Assembly: GCF_022832385.1 (NCBI RefSeq)
Contig: NZ_JALHLE010000009.1
Coordinates: 1 to 64,000, forward strand
Direction of reading: 5' to 3'
Source: Novosphingobium album (ex Hu et al. 2023)
GTDB lineage: Bacteria > Pseudomonadota > Alphaproteobacteria > Sphingomonadales > Sphingomonadaceae
Length of the DNA: 64,000 nucleotides
Of this stretch, positions 1 to 7,754 are shown in pieces. The number at the start of each line of letters is the position of its first letter. Within the stretch, counting starts at the first letter, position 1. Under the pieces are notes generated by a model. It did not search any database, was not told the DNA's origin, and saw nothing but the letters and a program-made list of their open reading frames with translations. The position numbers were made by a program, and so were the translations under genes.

Positions 1-114
1 GGCCACCCGGCCCGCCTGCCGGACAGCACCGCACCGCCCCTCGCCTGAACCGGACCAGCTGCGCCGCGCCCTGCCGCGCGCCGCATTCTCATCCTGTTCA
101 GAACGAGAGAAACC

Positions 115-414
115 ATGAATCCGCAAAACGCCGGCGTCATCGCCGACGAAGAGCGCGCCCGCATCGCCGCGCTCCTCATCCGTTATCCCGACAACACACC
201 GGAGGAACTTGCCGAATTGACCAACTGGTTCGACCGTGTCGCCACCCCGCTGGATCTCGGTATGCTCGCCTCGAACCCTGATGCAGCGAAGCAATATCGC
301 GCCTACCGGGCACAGCACATCGACCGATTCAAGTTCAAGGACATGACCAGGGCCGCCCTGTTCATAGGGACAGTTTCAGCCGTGATCGCAGGCATAGGCC
401 TGCTGATGCCGTGA
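115..414 (+). CDS. small C-terminally anchored membrane protein, function unknown
   Basis: A 99-residue protein that I do not recognise. The N-terminal three quarters are charged and soluble-looking, with a short run (PDNTPEELAELTNWF) that could be an amphipathic helix. The last 22 residues (AALFIGTVSAVIAGIGLLMP) form one hydrophobic segment ending at the C-terminus, so it is probably tail-anchored in the inner membrane with the bulk in the cytoplasm. A purine-rich GAGAGA lies about 6 nt before the ATG. It reads forward while the next genes (ribA, xth) read backward, so it is convergent with ribA with about 40 bp between. It is probably a lineage-specific small membrane protein; coding is likely from the residue pattern, function unknown. 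Confidence 0.6.
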   Translation: MNPQNAGVIADEERARIAALLIRYPDNTPEELAELTNWFDRVATPLDLGMLASNPDAAKQYRAYRAQHIDRFKFKDMTRAALFIGTVSAVIAGIGLLMP

Positions 415-456
415 GCGGATGCCGGGGTGCCCACCGGCACTCCGGCCCAATTATCA

Positions 457-1575
457 TCAGAGCAGGTGGCCTGTCCGGTCCCGCTTGGTTTCTAGATAGC
501 GGGCATTATGCGGGTTGGGCGGCAACTGGTGCGGCACCCTTTCAGCCACATCGACTCCTACGCCCCTGAGCGCCTCGACCTTGGCCGGATTGTTGGTCAT
601 CAGCCGGATCGCATGGACTCCCAGCAACTCCAGCATCCGCGCCGCGACCGGGAAATCGCGGGCTTCGGTGGGCAGGCCGAGACGGTTGTTGGCATCGACG
701 GTGTCGAAACCGAAATCCTGAAGACGGTAAGCGCGCAGCTTGTTGACTAGACCGATGCCGCGCCCTTCCTGCCGCAGGTAGAGCAGCACGCCCCAGCCGC
801 CCGCCCGGGCTTCATCCGCCATGGCATGAAGTGCGGCATGAAGCTGCGGCCCGCAATCGCACTTGAGGCTGCCGAGAATGTCGCCGGTCAGGCATTCGGA
901 ATGCAACCGTACCAGCGGCGCCCTGTCGCTGTTCTGCTTGCCGATCACAAGGGCGACGTGCTCTCGCAAATCGTCGAGTGCGCGGAAAGCGACGATTTCA
1001 GCGTCCTCGCAAGCCTCAACCGGCAGCCGGGCGCGTGATGCGATCTGGAGGCGGCCGGTATCCTTCCATTCGGCGAGATCGGCAGGCGAAACGTCCTGCA
1101 CCTCGCCTTCAAGAACGGGAGCAACGAGGAACGCTGGCAGAATGCCTGCAAGCCGGGCGAATTCCATCGCGGTGCGGGCCGTCTCGATGTCACCGATAGG
1201 CTCTGCGGCGAAAGGCCCCTTCATCGGGTGAACGAGATCCAGCGCCGGATCAGCGACGGCGCGGGCGGTTTCCAGATCGAACGGTTCGGCCGCGCGGATC
1301 AGCACCGGAGCCTCGGGCACGGCCGCCTCGCGCTGGTTTGCAAGCTTGAGCGTCACCGCCCGCGCCGCCGAGATCAGCATGCGCGGCGCCGTGGTCCCGG
1401 TGGCGAAGCCGGTCTCGGCGGGCAACAGCACCGCGCCGTTGCCCACCCGCACCGGCCAGCCGTGGCGCAGCGCATCGAGCGCCAGTGCCACCCGGCGGGC
1501 ACCGGGAGAAGGCAGCGCTGCGTTCAGAGATCGAACTCCGTGATCAGCGGGATGTGATCGCTCGGCTGTTCCCAC
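457..1575 (-). CDS. ribA: GTP cyclohydrolase II
   Basis: Opens the imidazole ring of GTP to give the first pyrimidine intermediate of riboflavin synthesis, in the cytoplasm. The C-terminal 160 residues carry the family hallmarks: the zinc cluster CLTGDILGSLKCDC (C-x10-C-x-C, near residue 227), YLRQEGRGIGL, and LMTNNPAKVEAL near the end. The N-terminal ~215 residues are an extra domain without the DHBP-synthase motifs. A long N-terminal region of this kind is, as far as I know, common in alphaproteobacterial RibA, so this is RibA alone and not a RibBA fusion. The start is a GTG at 1575, inside the 3' end of xth (52-bp overlap), and it has a good AGGAA about 9 nt before it. A GTG at 1491 would avoid the overlap but has no ribosome site. 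Confidence 0.93.
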   Translation of the reverse strand: MGTAERSHPADHGVRSLNAALPSPGARRVALALDALRHGWPVRVGNGAVLLPAETGFATGTTAPRMLISAARAVTLKLANQREAAVPEAPVLIRAAEPFDLETARAVADPALDLVHPMKGPFAAEPIGDIETARTAMEFARLAGILPAFLVAPVLEGEVQDVSPADLAEWKDTGRLQIASRARLPVEACEDAEIVAFRALDDLREHVALVIGKQNSDRAPLVRLHSECLTGDILGSLKCDCGPQLHAALHAMADEARAGGWGVLLYLRQEGRGIGLVNKLRAYRLQDFGFDTVDANNRLGLPTEARDFPVAARMLELLGVHAIRLMTNNPAKVEALRGVGVDVAERVPHQLPPNPHNARYLETKRDRTGHLL

Positions 1576-2303
1576 TTGCGGGTTTCCTCGACGAACCAGT
1601 GCCCCTTCGCCTGCGGCGCGAGGTCAGGAGATGCCCACATATGGTCGAGGCGGCGGCCCTGATCCTTGTTGCGCCAGTAGCTGCGATAGGACCACCAGGA
1701 ATAGTTGCGCTCGGGCGCCGGAATGAACTGGCGGCCGAGATCAACCCAGCCGTGGGCATCCTTGAACCGGTTCAGCGTCTCCACTTCGATCGGAGTGTGG
1801 CTGACGACCTTGATCAGCGCCTTGTGATTGTAAACGTCGCACTCGAGCGGAGCGATGTTGAAATCGCCGACGATCAGCGTCGGCCGGTCGATCTTGTCCG
1901 CCCATTCGGTCATGCGGCCGAGGAAATCGAGCTTCTGGCCAAACTTGGGGTTCAGTTCGCGATCGGCAATGTCACCGCCCGCGGGGATGTAGACGTTCTC
2001 GAGAATCATGCCCCCCTGCAATTCAACGCCGACATGGCGAGCCTCGCCATTGTCTTGCCAGTCGTGGCGGCTGAACTCGGTGAACGGGACTTTCGAGACG
2101 GTGGCGACGCCGTGGTAGCCCTTCTGCCCGTGGATGGCGCGGTGGGTATAGCCAAGGCGTTCGAACATCTCGTGCGGGAAGAGGTTTTCGGCAACCTTGA
2201 TCTCCTGCAGGCACAGCACATCGGGCGCGTGCTCGGTCAGGAACCGCTCGACCTGATCGATGCGGAGGCGGACGGAATTGATGTTCCACGTAGCGATCTT
2301 CAT
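1524..2303 (-). CDS. xth: exodeoxyribonuclease III
   Basis: AP endonuclease/3'-5' exonuclease of base excision repair, about 259 residues, the usual length. Motifs in order: MKIATWNINSVRLR at the N-terminus, LCLQEIK (metal-binding Glu), YHGVATVSK, VGDFNIAP (catalytic Asp/Asn), RLDHMWAS and the C-terminal SDHIPLI (catalytic Asp-His). The start is set at the ATG opening MKIATWNINS, the family's normal N-terminus; the frame also offers a start 18 nt upstream. It lies directly before ribA, which begins inside its last codons, so the two are probably cotranscribed. The call is secure. Confidence 0.95.
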   Translation of the reverse strand: MKIATWNINSVRLRIDQVERFLTEHAPDVLCLQEIKVAENLFPHEMFERLGYTHRAIHGQKGYHGVATVSKVPFTEFSRHDWQDNGEARHVGVELQGGMILENVYIPAGGDIADRELNPKFGQKLDFLGRMTEWADKIDRPTLIVGDFNIAPLECDVYNHKALIKVVSHTPIEVETLNRFKDAHGWVDLGRQFIPAPERNYSWWSYRSYWRNKDQGRRLDHMWASPDLAPQAKGHWFVEETRKWEQPSDHIPLITEFDL

Positions 2304-2527
2304 GCCGCCGGCTTTAGGCACCGCGTTCCGGAAATGCCAGAGCCCCCTTCGACAAGCTCAGGATGAGCGGGCGGAGATGTGCATTTTTGGCCTGCATTTT
2401 TCGTCCGGCCGGAGCGAGAATGGTACCGAGCGAGAACCGGCGCGCAGCGGCCTTCTGGCCGTGAGCACCGGAAGCGCAGCGAGGTGCCGCTCGCAGCCCG
2501 TCCGGGCGGGAAAGGCGGGTCAAAAAC

Positions 2528-2665
2528 AGGAAAACCCTCGAGCCGGGGGCAGAGGCTCGAGGGTTCCTGTAAGCGTTCGTCACGCTAGTATCAGTACAGC
2601 CGGTTCAGGAGGCGTGGGCAACAGGGGGGAAACCCGCCTCAAGCCGTACTGACCGGTTCACATTA
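2528..2665 (-). ncRNA. candidate structured small RNA ending in an intrinsic terminator
   Basis: No convincing protein gene lies between xth and lolA, but the minus strand can fold. TCAGTAC (2591-2597) pairs with GTACTGA (2646-2652), and inside it GAGGCG (2609-2614) pairs with CGCCTC (2635-2640), leaving a C-rich loop (CCCCCC on the minus strand). An octamer GAACCGGN occurs twice. About 25 nt further on lies the strong hairpin at 2533-2565 followed by T5. C-rich loops that can pair with ribosome-binding sites are typical of alphaproteobacterial trans-acting small RNAs, but I cannot match this to a named family. It may instead be just the 3' untranslated region of lolA. Confidence 0.35.
2533..2565 (-). 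terminator. Rho-independent terminator (lolA or the candidate small RNA)
   Basis: AACCCTCGAGCC (2533-2544) is a perfect 12-bp inverted repeat of GGCTCGAGGGTT (2554-2565), with a 9-nt loop. On the minus strand it is followed by TTCCTGTTTTTG, so the T-tract is on the lolA side of transcription. Nothing similar follows on the plus strand. Confidence 0.65.
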
Positions 2666-2757
2666 GGCCTGACTGCCTTGCTGTTAGGTGAACGATATTC
2701 AGGAAACTGTCGCAATTTGTCGCGGGCCAGCGGCACCTTGCGGCAAACCGCCGTTTT

Positions 2758-3414
2758 CTATCGACGAGACTTCCTGCGCGGGTCCGTCCAGCGGAAATCG
2801 CTGTCTGTCACAGGCACTCCGTAACGCTGGTTGGAGAGCGCAATCGTGGTGCGCTGATTCTGCGAATCGAGCGCCACCCAATAGGTCAGTTCGAGTCCGC
2901 CCGGCGCGGAGGCCTTGCGGGTGAAAATCAGGGTGATGACGCCATATTCGGGATGGGACTTGTCCCGCACCTCGACACTGATGACGTCGGGATTGCCCGT
3001 CGGCAGGACCTTGCCGAACTTCGCCACGTCGCGGCGCGGATCGAGCAGCGCGCCCAGCGGGCTGTCGCTGATCGGCCAGCGCTGCACCTGATCGACGGCA
3101 TAGTCGACCAGCGTAAGCGCCTTGCCGTCGCCCACGATCAGCATCTGCGCGCTCTTTTCGTACTGGAAACGAATGCGGCCCGGTCGCTTTAGCGTCAGCG
3201 TGCCGCGCACGGTCTGCCCCTTGCGGTCGGTCTGGATGAAGTCCGCCTTCATCGTCGAGATTCCGCGCAGGGCTGTGACGGCCTGGTCCAGCCTGCCGGT
3301 CTCCGCCGGACTCGCGGCAATGGCAGGAACTGCCGGAACAAGGGCAGGAACGGAAAGCGCGGCCAAAGCGGCCGCGCCAACGCAATTGCGAAAGGTCTGG
3401 GTCAGGTTCTTCAT
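2758..3414 (-). CDS. lolA: outer membrane lipoprotein carrier protein LolA
   Basis: Periplasmic chaperone that takes lipoproteins from the LolCDE complex and delivers them to the outer membrane. 218 residues, the normal size. The first ~33 residues are a Sec signal peptide (hydrophobic AALAALSVPALVPAVPAIA followed by an A-S-P cleavage region). The mature part has the LolA pattern: alternating beta-strand segments such as MKADFIQTDRKGQTVRGTL, LKRPGRIRFQYEK and MLIVGDGKALTLVD. It lies just after rpmG on the same strand, separated by about 40 bp. The call is by family resemblance of the fold pattern; LolA proteins are poorly conserved outside these segments. Confidence 0.88.
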   Translation of the reverse strand: MKNLTQTFRNCVGAAALAALSVPALVPAVPAIAASPAETGRLDQAVTALRGISTMKADFIQTDRKGQTVRGTLTLKRPGRIRFQYEKSAQMLIVGDGKALTLVDYAVDQVQRWPISDSPLGALLDPRRDVAKFGKVLPTGNPDVISVEVRDKSHPEYGVITLIFTRKASAPGGLELTYWVALDSQNQRTTIALSNQRYGVPVTDSDFRWTDPRRKSRR

Positions 3415-3456
3415 GGCTATGTCCGTAGGTACACAGCCTTGAATGGCCTGTGAACC

Positions 3457-3624
3457 TTACTTGATCTTGGCTTCCTTGAACTCGACGTGCTTGCGAACGA
3501 CGGGATCATACTTGCGGAAGGTCATCTTCTCGGTCGTGTTGCGCGGATTCTTCTTGGTGACGTAGAAGAAGCCGGTGTCGGCGGTCGAGACCAGACGGAT
3601 CTTTACGGTTGCGGGCTTCGCCAT
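3457..3624 (-). CDS. rpmG: 50S ribosomal protein L33
   Basis: A 55-residue ribosomal protein starting [20 protein letters not shown], followed by [14 protein letters not shown] and ending VEFKEAKIK, which is the standard proteobacterial L33. It belongs to the large ribosomal subunit near the E site. It lacks the CxxC zinc pairs of the other L33 form, so it is the zinc-independent type. The reading frame was translated by hand from the ATG at 3624 to the TAA at 3457. Confidence 0.96.
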   Translation of the reverse strand: MAKPATVKIRLVSTADTGFFYVTKKNPRNTTEKMTFRKYDPVVRKHVEFKEAKIK

Positions 3625-3769
3625 GGCGGGTTCCTGTAATCTCTCGTGTTAGCCGCCCTGGCAGGTCGGCCTGTTCCGTTGAAAAACTTCGGGCGGCAAC
3701 AATGCGCCGCCCTTCAAGGCTGCGGCCCATGCGTCAGAGAGGGGGGAAAGTCAAGCCGGAGGGGGCCTA

Positions 3770-4552
3770 TCAGGGCAGCGGAAACGGCTTGATTGGCTCC
3801 AGAGCGCCGAATTTCTCCGTCTTCGGCTTTCCATCGAGCGGCATCATCTCCAGTTCGGGCGGATCGCAGCGCGTATCGGGCAACCGGTCGAGCAAGTCGC
3901 GAATCAGGGTAAGGCGGCCATGCTTCTGGTCGTTGAAGTCCACCAGCGTCCACGGAGCATGCCGCGTATGCGTCGCATCAAGCATGTGCTCGCGCGCCTT
4001 GGTATAGTCCTTGTATTTCTCGCGCGCGGCCAGATCGACCGGGGAGAGCTTCCAGCGCTTGAGCGGATCATCCAGCCGCTCCCTGAGGCGCTCTTCCTGC
4101 TCTTCCTGATCGCAGGTGAGCCAGTACTTGAACAGCAGGATACCGTCGTCGGTCAGCAGCTTTTCGAACACCGGGGCCTGCCGCAGGAATGCCTCCACCT
4201 GCGGCTCGGTGGCATAGCCCATCACTTTCTCGACGCCCGCCCGATTATACCAGGAACGGTCGAACAGCACGACCTCGCCCGCGGCGGGCAGATGCGGGAC
4301 ATAGCGCTGGAAATACCACTCCCCGCGTTCGCGCGCGCTGGGGGCGGGAAGCGCCACCGTGCGGCACTGACGGGTATTGAGGTGTTCCAGGATCGCGTGG
4401 ATGGCCCCACCCTTGCCGGCAGTATCGCGCCCTTCGAACAGCACCAGAATGCGTGCGCCGGTGGCATCGGCCCAGCGCGCCATCGACACCAGTTCCTCCT
4501 GCATCGGCTCAAGCAGGGCTTCGTAGTCCTTGCGCCCCAGTCCCTTTCCCAT
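3770..4552 (-). CDS. ppk2: polyphosphate kinase 2 family protein
   Basis: 260 residues of the PPK2 family, which transfers phosphate between inorganic polyphosphate and nucleotides. The Walker A-like lid motif FEGRDTAGKGG lies near residue 40, and the Walker B-like LFDRSWYNRAGVE near 96; the basic YWLTCDQEEQEERLRER and KLSPVDLAAREKYKDY are the usual C-terminal parts. It is a single-domain protein, so it is class I/III-like; substrate preference (ADP or AMP) cannot be read from sequence. It lies 18 bp after uppP on the same strand and is probably cotranscribed with it. Confidence 0.92.
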   Translation of the reverse strand: MGKGLGRKDYEALLEPMQEELVSMARWADATGARILVLFEGRDTAGKGGAIHAILEHLNTRQCRTVALPAPSARERGEWYFQRYVPHLPAAGEVVLFDRSWYNRAGVEKVMGYATEPQVEAFLRQAPVFEKLLTDDGILLFKYWLTCDQEEQEERLRERLDDPLKRWKLSPVDLAAREKYKDYTKAREHMLDATHTRHAPWTLVDFNDQKHGRLTLIRDLLDRLPDTRCDPPELEMMPLDGKPKTEKFGALEPIKPFPLP

Positions 4553-4570
4553 GCTGGCCTCCCTTGCCGG

Positions 4571-5383
4571 TTAGATTCGCGCGAGCAGGAACAGTGCCGC
4601 CGCGCCGGCAACGATACGATACCAGGCGAAGGGCGCAAAACCCGACCGGCTGACGAAGGCCATGAATGCCTTGATGACGACCAGTGCCACCACAAAGGAC
4701 ACGAAGAAACCGATCGCGATCTCGTTCCAGCCCACCGGACCGGCGCCCGCAGCCAGTTCATGCCGGGCGCCCCACAACTCCAGCGTGGTCGCGCCCATCA
4801 TCGTCGGCACCGCGAGGAAGAAACTGAACTCGGCAGCAGTGCGACGCTCCACGCCCATCGCCAGCGCCCCCATGATCGTGGCGCCCGAGCGGCTCACGCC
4901 CGGCACCATGGCCAGGCATTGCGCCACGCCGACACCGATGCACTTGACCAGGGGAAGTTCGGCCACGCCCGTCAGCGGTCCCTGCTTCGCGACTTTTTCG
5001 ATCCCGAGAATGGCAAAGCCGCCAATGATCAGCGCCCATGCCACCACACTTGGCTGACCGAGCAGCGCGTCGATGTAATCCTTGAGCATCAGCCCGATCA
5101 CCGCCGAGGGCAGAAACGCCACCAGCACATTGCGCACGAAGCGGATCGACGTCGGGTTCAGCTTGAGCAGCCCCATCCCAACGGCCCAGAATGTGCGCCA
5201 GAACTGCACGATCACGGCCAGAATCGCACCCAGCTGGATCACGATATTGAAGGTCGACCACTGGGCGGCATCGTAGCCGAACAGTTCGGTGGCGAGGATG
5301 AGGTGCCCGGTCGATGAGACCGGCAGGAACTCGGTGAGGCCCTCGACGACGCCGAGGAGGATCGCAGTAAAGGTCAGGTCCAT
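4571..5383 (-). CDS. uppP: undecaprenyl-diphosphatase
   Basis: Integral membrane phosphatase that recycles undecaprenyl pyrophosphate, the lipid carrier of peptidoglycan and other envelope polymers; also called BacA because overexpression gives bacitracin resistance. 270 residues, the normal length, with about eight hydrophobic segments. Both signature regions are present: the Glu-rich EGLTEFLPVSSTGHLIL near the N-terminus and PGVSRSGATI near residue 170. It begins at the ATG opening MDLTFTAILLGVVEGL. Its 3' neighbour on the same strand is the PPK2 gene. Confidence 0.95.
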   Translation of the reverse strand: MDLTFTAILLGVVEGLTEFLPVSSTGHLILATELFGYDAAQWSTFNIVIQLGAILAVIVQFWRTFWAVGMGLLKLNPTSIRFVRNVLVAFLPSAVIGLMLKDYIDALLGQPSVVAWALIIGGFAILGIEKVAKQGPLTGVAELPLVKCIGVGVAQCLAMVPGVSRSGATIMGALAMGVERRTAAEFSFFLAVPTMMGATTLELWGARHELAAGAGPVGWNEIAIGFFVSFVVALVVIKAFMAFVSRSGFAPFAWYRIVAGAAALFLLARI

Positions 5384-5466
5384 CGGCGGCAGGTCATGCC
5401 CGACGGGCCGGGCAAGTCAACCCGGCTCGCGCTGCAGCGCAAAAATTGTTGGGAGAGTTCATACTC

Positions 5467-5506
5467 CATGGGACCGGGCGGCACGAGGATCCTTGCCGGT
5501 CCCATG
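5467..5506 (-). terminator. hairpin after the M13 peptidase gene
   Basis: CATGGGACCGG (5467-5477) and CCGGTCCCATG (5496-5506) are perfect 11-bp inverted repeats, 11 nt past the peptidase stop codon. A T-run (ATTTTTG on the minus strand) occurs only about 20 nt further, so it is a terminator-like hairpin of moderate quality. Confidence 0.4.
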
Positions 5507-5516
5507 CAGCAATTCG

Positions 5517-7649
5517 CTACCAGATACGCACGCGCTGCTCCGGCGGCACGTAAAGCTTGTCGCCCGGCTTCACATCGAACGCCTTGTACCATTCGTCGAA
5601 GTTCCGGACGATGCCATTGATGCGGTAGTGTTCAGGCGAATGCGGGTCGACGATGAGGTATTGGCGGGACTGCTCCTCGCGTGTCTTTGAGCGCCAGATC
5701 TGCGCCCAGGCCATGAAGAATCGCTGGTCCCCGGTGACGCCGTCGATCACGGGCGCTTCCTTGCCGTTCAGCGATAGCTTGTACGCGCGGTAGGCCATGC
5801 TCAGTCCGCCAAGGTCTCCGATATTCTCACCCATCGTGAGCTTGCCGTTCACACAGGTCTTGCCATCATCGAACGGACAGAACTGGTCGTACTGCGCGCC
5901 CAGCTTGTCCTGCAGCTTCTCGAATGCCGCCTGATCGGCAAGCGTCCACCAGTTGCGCAAGTTGCCGCTACCATCGGACTTGGCGCCCTGATCGTCGAAC
6001 CCATGGCTCATCTCATGCCCGATCACCGCGCCGATCGCGCCGTAGTTCACCGCCGGATCGGCCGTGAGATTGAAGAACGGCGGCTGCAGGATCGCGGCCG
6101 GGAAGACGATCTCGTTGAAGCTCGGGTTGTAGTAGGCGTTCACCGTCTCGGGCAGCATTGCCCATTCGGACCTGTCCACCGGCTTGCCGATACGGTTCAT
6201 GTCAAAGTCTGTCTGCCACTTGCCCGCACCGATCATGTTGCCGAGCGGATCAGTGCCCGAGAAGGTCAGCCCCTCATATTCCTTGAACTTGTCGGGCGCG
6301 CCGATCTTGGGCGTGAAGGCATCGAGCTTGGCTTCGGCCTGCTTGCGGGTTTCCGGCCCCATCCACGTGAGGTCCTTGAGGTTTTCCGCCATGGCCTTGC
6401 GCAAGTTGGCAACCAGGTCCGCCATCGCCGCCTTCTGCTCGGGCGGATAGTACTTTTCAGCGTAGATCTTGCCAAGAAGTTCGCCCGCTTCGCGCTCGAT
6501 TGCGCTGATCCCGCGCTTCCAGCGAGGACGCTGCTCAGGCTGGCCAGTCAACGTCTTGCCGTAGAAATCGAAACTGGCGGCATCAACGTCGCTCGGCAGG
6601 ACAGACGCGTGATCGCTCAGGAAATGCGCCGCGAGATAGGCCTGCCAGGTGGACACCGGAACCGTGTCGAACAGCCTGGCCAGTGCGGGCATACCGCCGC
6701 CGAACAGCGTCTGCGCCTTCGCCGCATCGATGCCTGCCGTCTTCAGCTCATCCGGCGTCGGCGGCATCTCACCGACGATGACGTAACTGGCCTTGCCCGC
6801 GCCCACCGTGTCGAGGAACGTCTTCAGCAACCCGGGCGCACCCAGCGCCTCGAAATCAGCGACCGACAGCTTGTTGTAGGTGAGATCGCGGTTGCGGGCA
6901 CCGGCGCGGTCCCAGTCGGTCTGCGCTATGCGCGTTTCGAGCGAAAGTACGGCCTTGGCCGCAGTGGCGGGATCGGCATACCCGGCCTTGCCCAGCATGA
7001 AGGTCAGGTAGTCCAGATACTTCGCGCGGATTTCCAGCGAGCGCTTGTCCTGCTTCAGGTAGTAATCGCGATCGGGCATGCCCAGGCCGCCGATGTTGGC
7101 GTGCAGGGCGTAGATGTCGCTCTGCTTGGAATCGGCGTCCACCCAGGCGCTGACCGGCGAGGCATAGCCGGGCTCGCCGAACAGGCGCATCACATCAGCC
7201 GGGGTCTTCGCCGCGTAAATGCGGTTCAGATAAGGCCGCGCCGGAGCGAGCCCGGCCTTCTCGATGGCGTCGGTGTCCATGAAGGACTTGTAGGCCGCCG
7301 CCACGCGCGCCGCGTCGGAGTCCTCGGCGGGGCTCGAGGCCAGCAGACCGTCGACGATCGCGTGCAACCGCTGCTGCGACAGTTCGTTCAGTTCGATGAA
7401 CGAGCCCCAGCGGGTACGGTCCGCAGGCAGCTTCACCGAAGCCAGCCACTTGCCGTTGACATAGGCATCGAAATCGTCACCGGGCTTGACGGCGGCATCC
7501 ATCCACTGGGTCTGGACACCGAAGTCGCCCCAATCCGTCGAAGGAGCGAGCGGGTCCGCGCCTGCAAGGGCTGGCGCAGCAGAAAGCGAAAAGACAAAGG
7601 CGGAAACGCTTGCCGACGCGGCAAGGGCACGGCCCAGAAGGTTGCGCAT
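5517..7649 (-). CDS. M13 family zinc metallopeptidase (neprilysin/PepO-like)
   Basis: 710 residues with a clear Sec signal peptide (about 29 residues, ending SAAPALAGA), so it acts in the periplasm or outside the cell. The zinc site HEMSH (HExxH) is at residues 545-549 within VIGHEMSHGFDDQG, and the third ligand Glu is at 608 in ENIGDLGGL. NAYYNPSFNEIVFPAAILQPP, the substrate-side strand of the family, precedes it. The C-terminus is VRIW in place of the family's frequent CxxW, so the Cys is lost. Family members cleave oligopeptides on the amino side of hydrophobic residues; the physiological substrate is unknown. It stands alone between the ABC exporter and uppP genes. Confidence 0.92.
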   Translation of the reverse strand: MRNLLGRALAASASVSAFVFSLSAAPALAGADPLAPSTDWGDFGVQTQWMDAAVKPGDDFDAYVNGKWLASVKLPADRTRWGSFIELNELSQQRLHAIVDGLLASSPAEDSDAARVAAAYKSFMDTDAIEKAGLAPARPYLNRIYAAKTPADVMRLFGEPGYASPVSAWVDADSKQSDIYALHANIGGLGMPDRDYYLKQDKRSLEIRAKYLDYLTFMLGKAGYADPATAAKAVLSLETRIAQTDWDRAGARNRDLTYNKLSVADFEALGAPGLLKTFLDTVGAGKASYVIVGEMPPTPDELKTAGIDAAKAQTLFGGGMPALARLFDTVPVSTWQAYLAAHFLSDHASVLPSDVDAASFDFYGKTLTGQPEQRPRWKRGISAIEREAGELLGKIYAEKYYPPEQKAAMADLVANLRKAMAENLKDLTWMGPETRKQAEAKLDAFTPKIGAPDKFKEYEGLTFSGTDPLGNMIGAGKWQTDFDMNRIGKPVDRSEWAMLPETVNAYYNPSFNEIVFPAAILQPPFFNLTADPAVNYGAIGAVIGHEMSHGFDDQGAKSDGSGNLRNWWTLADQAAFEKLQDKLGAQYDQFCPFDDGKTCVNGKLTMGENIGDLGGLSMAYRAYKLSLNGKEAPVIDGVTGDQRFFMAWAQIWRSKTREEQSRQYLIVDPHSPEHYRINGIVRNFDEWYKAFDVKPGDKLYVPPEQRVRIW

Positions 7650-7718
7650 TGACGACCTCTCAATCAGGAAAGGGCTTGTAAACCGGACCCGGACGGCCGG
7701 TCATATATGCGCAACATA

Positions 7719-7750
7719 ATTTCCGGATCGCGCAACGCCAGTCCGGAAAT
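7719..7750 (-). terminator. hairpin after the ABC exporter gene
   Basis: ATTTCCGGA (7719-7727) and TCCGGAAAT (7742-7750) are perfect 9-bp inverted repeats, 5 nt past the stop codon of the exporter. The following minus-strand sequence (TATGTTGC) has only a poor T-tract. It probably ends the exporter transcript, but the evidence is modest. Confidence 0.4.
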
Positions 7751-7754
7751 GTCG

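Noticed and set aside
1..48. Possible C-terminal end of a plus-strand gene
   Set aside because: Frame 1 is open to a TGA at 46-48, but sixteen codons of Pro/Ala-rich sequence are too little to support a call.
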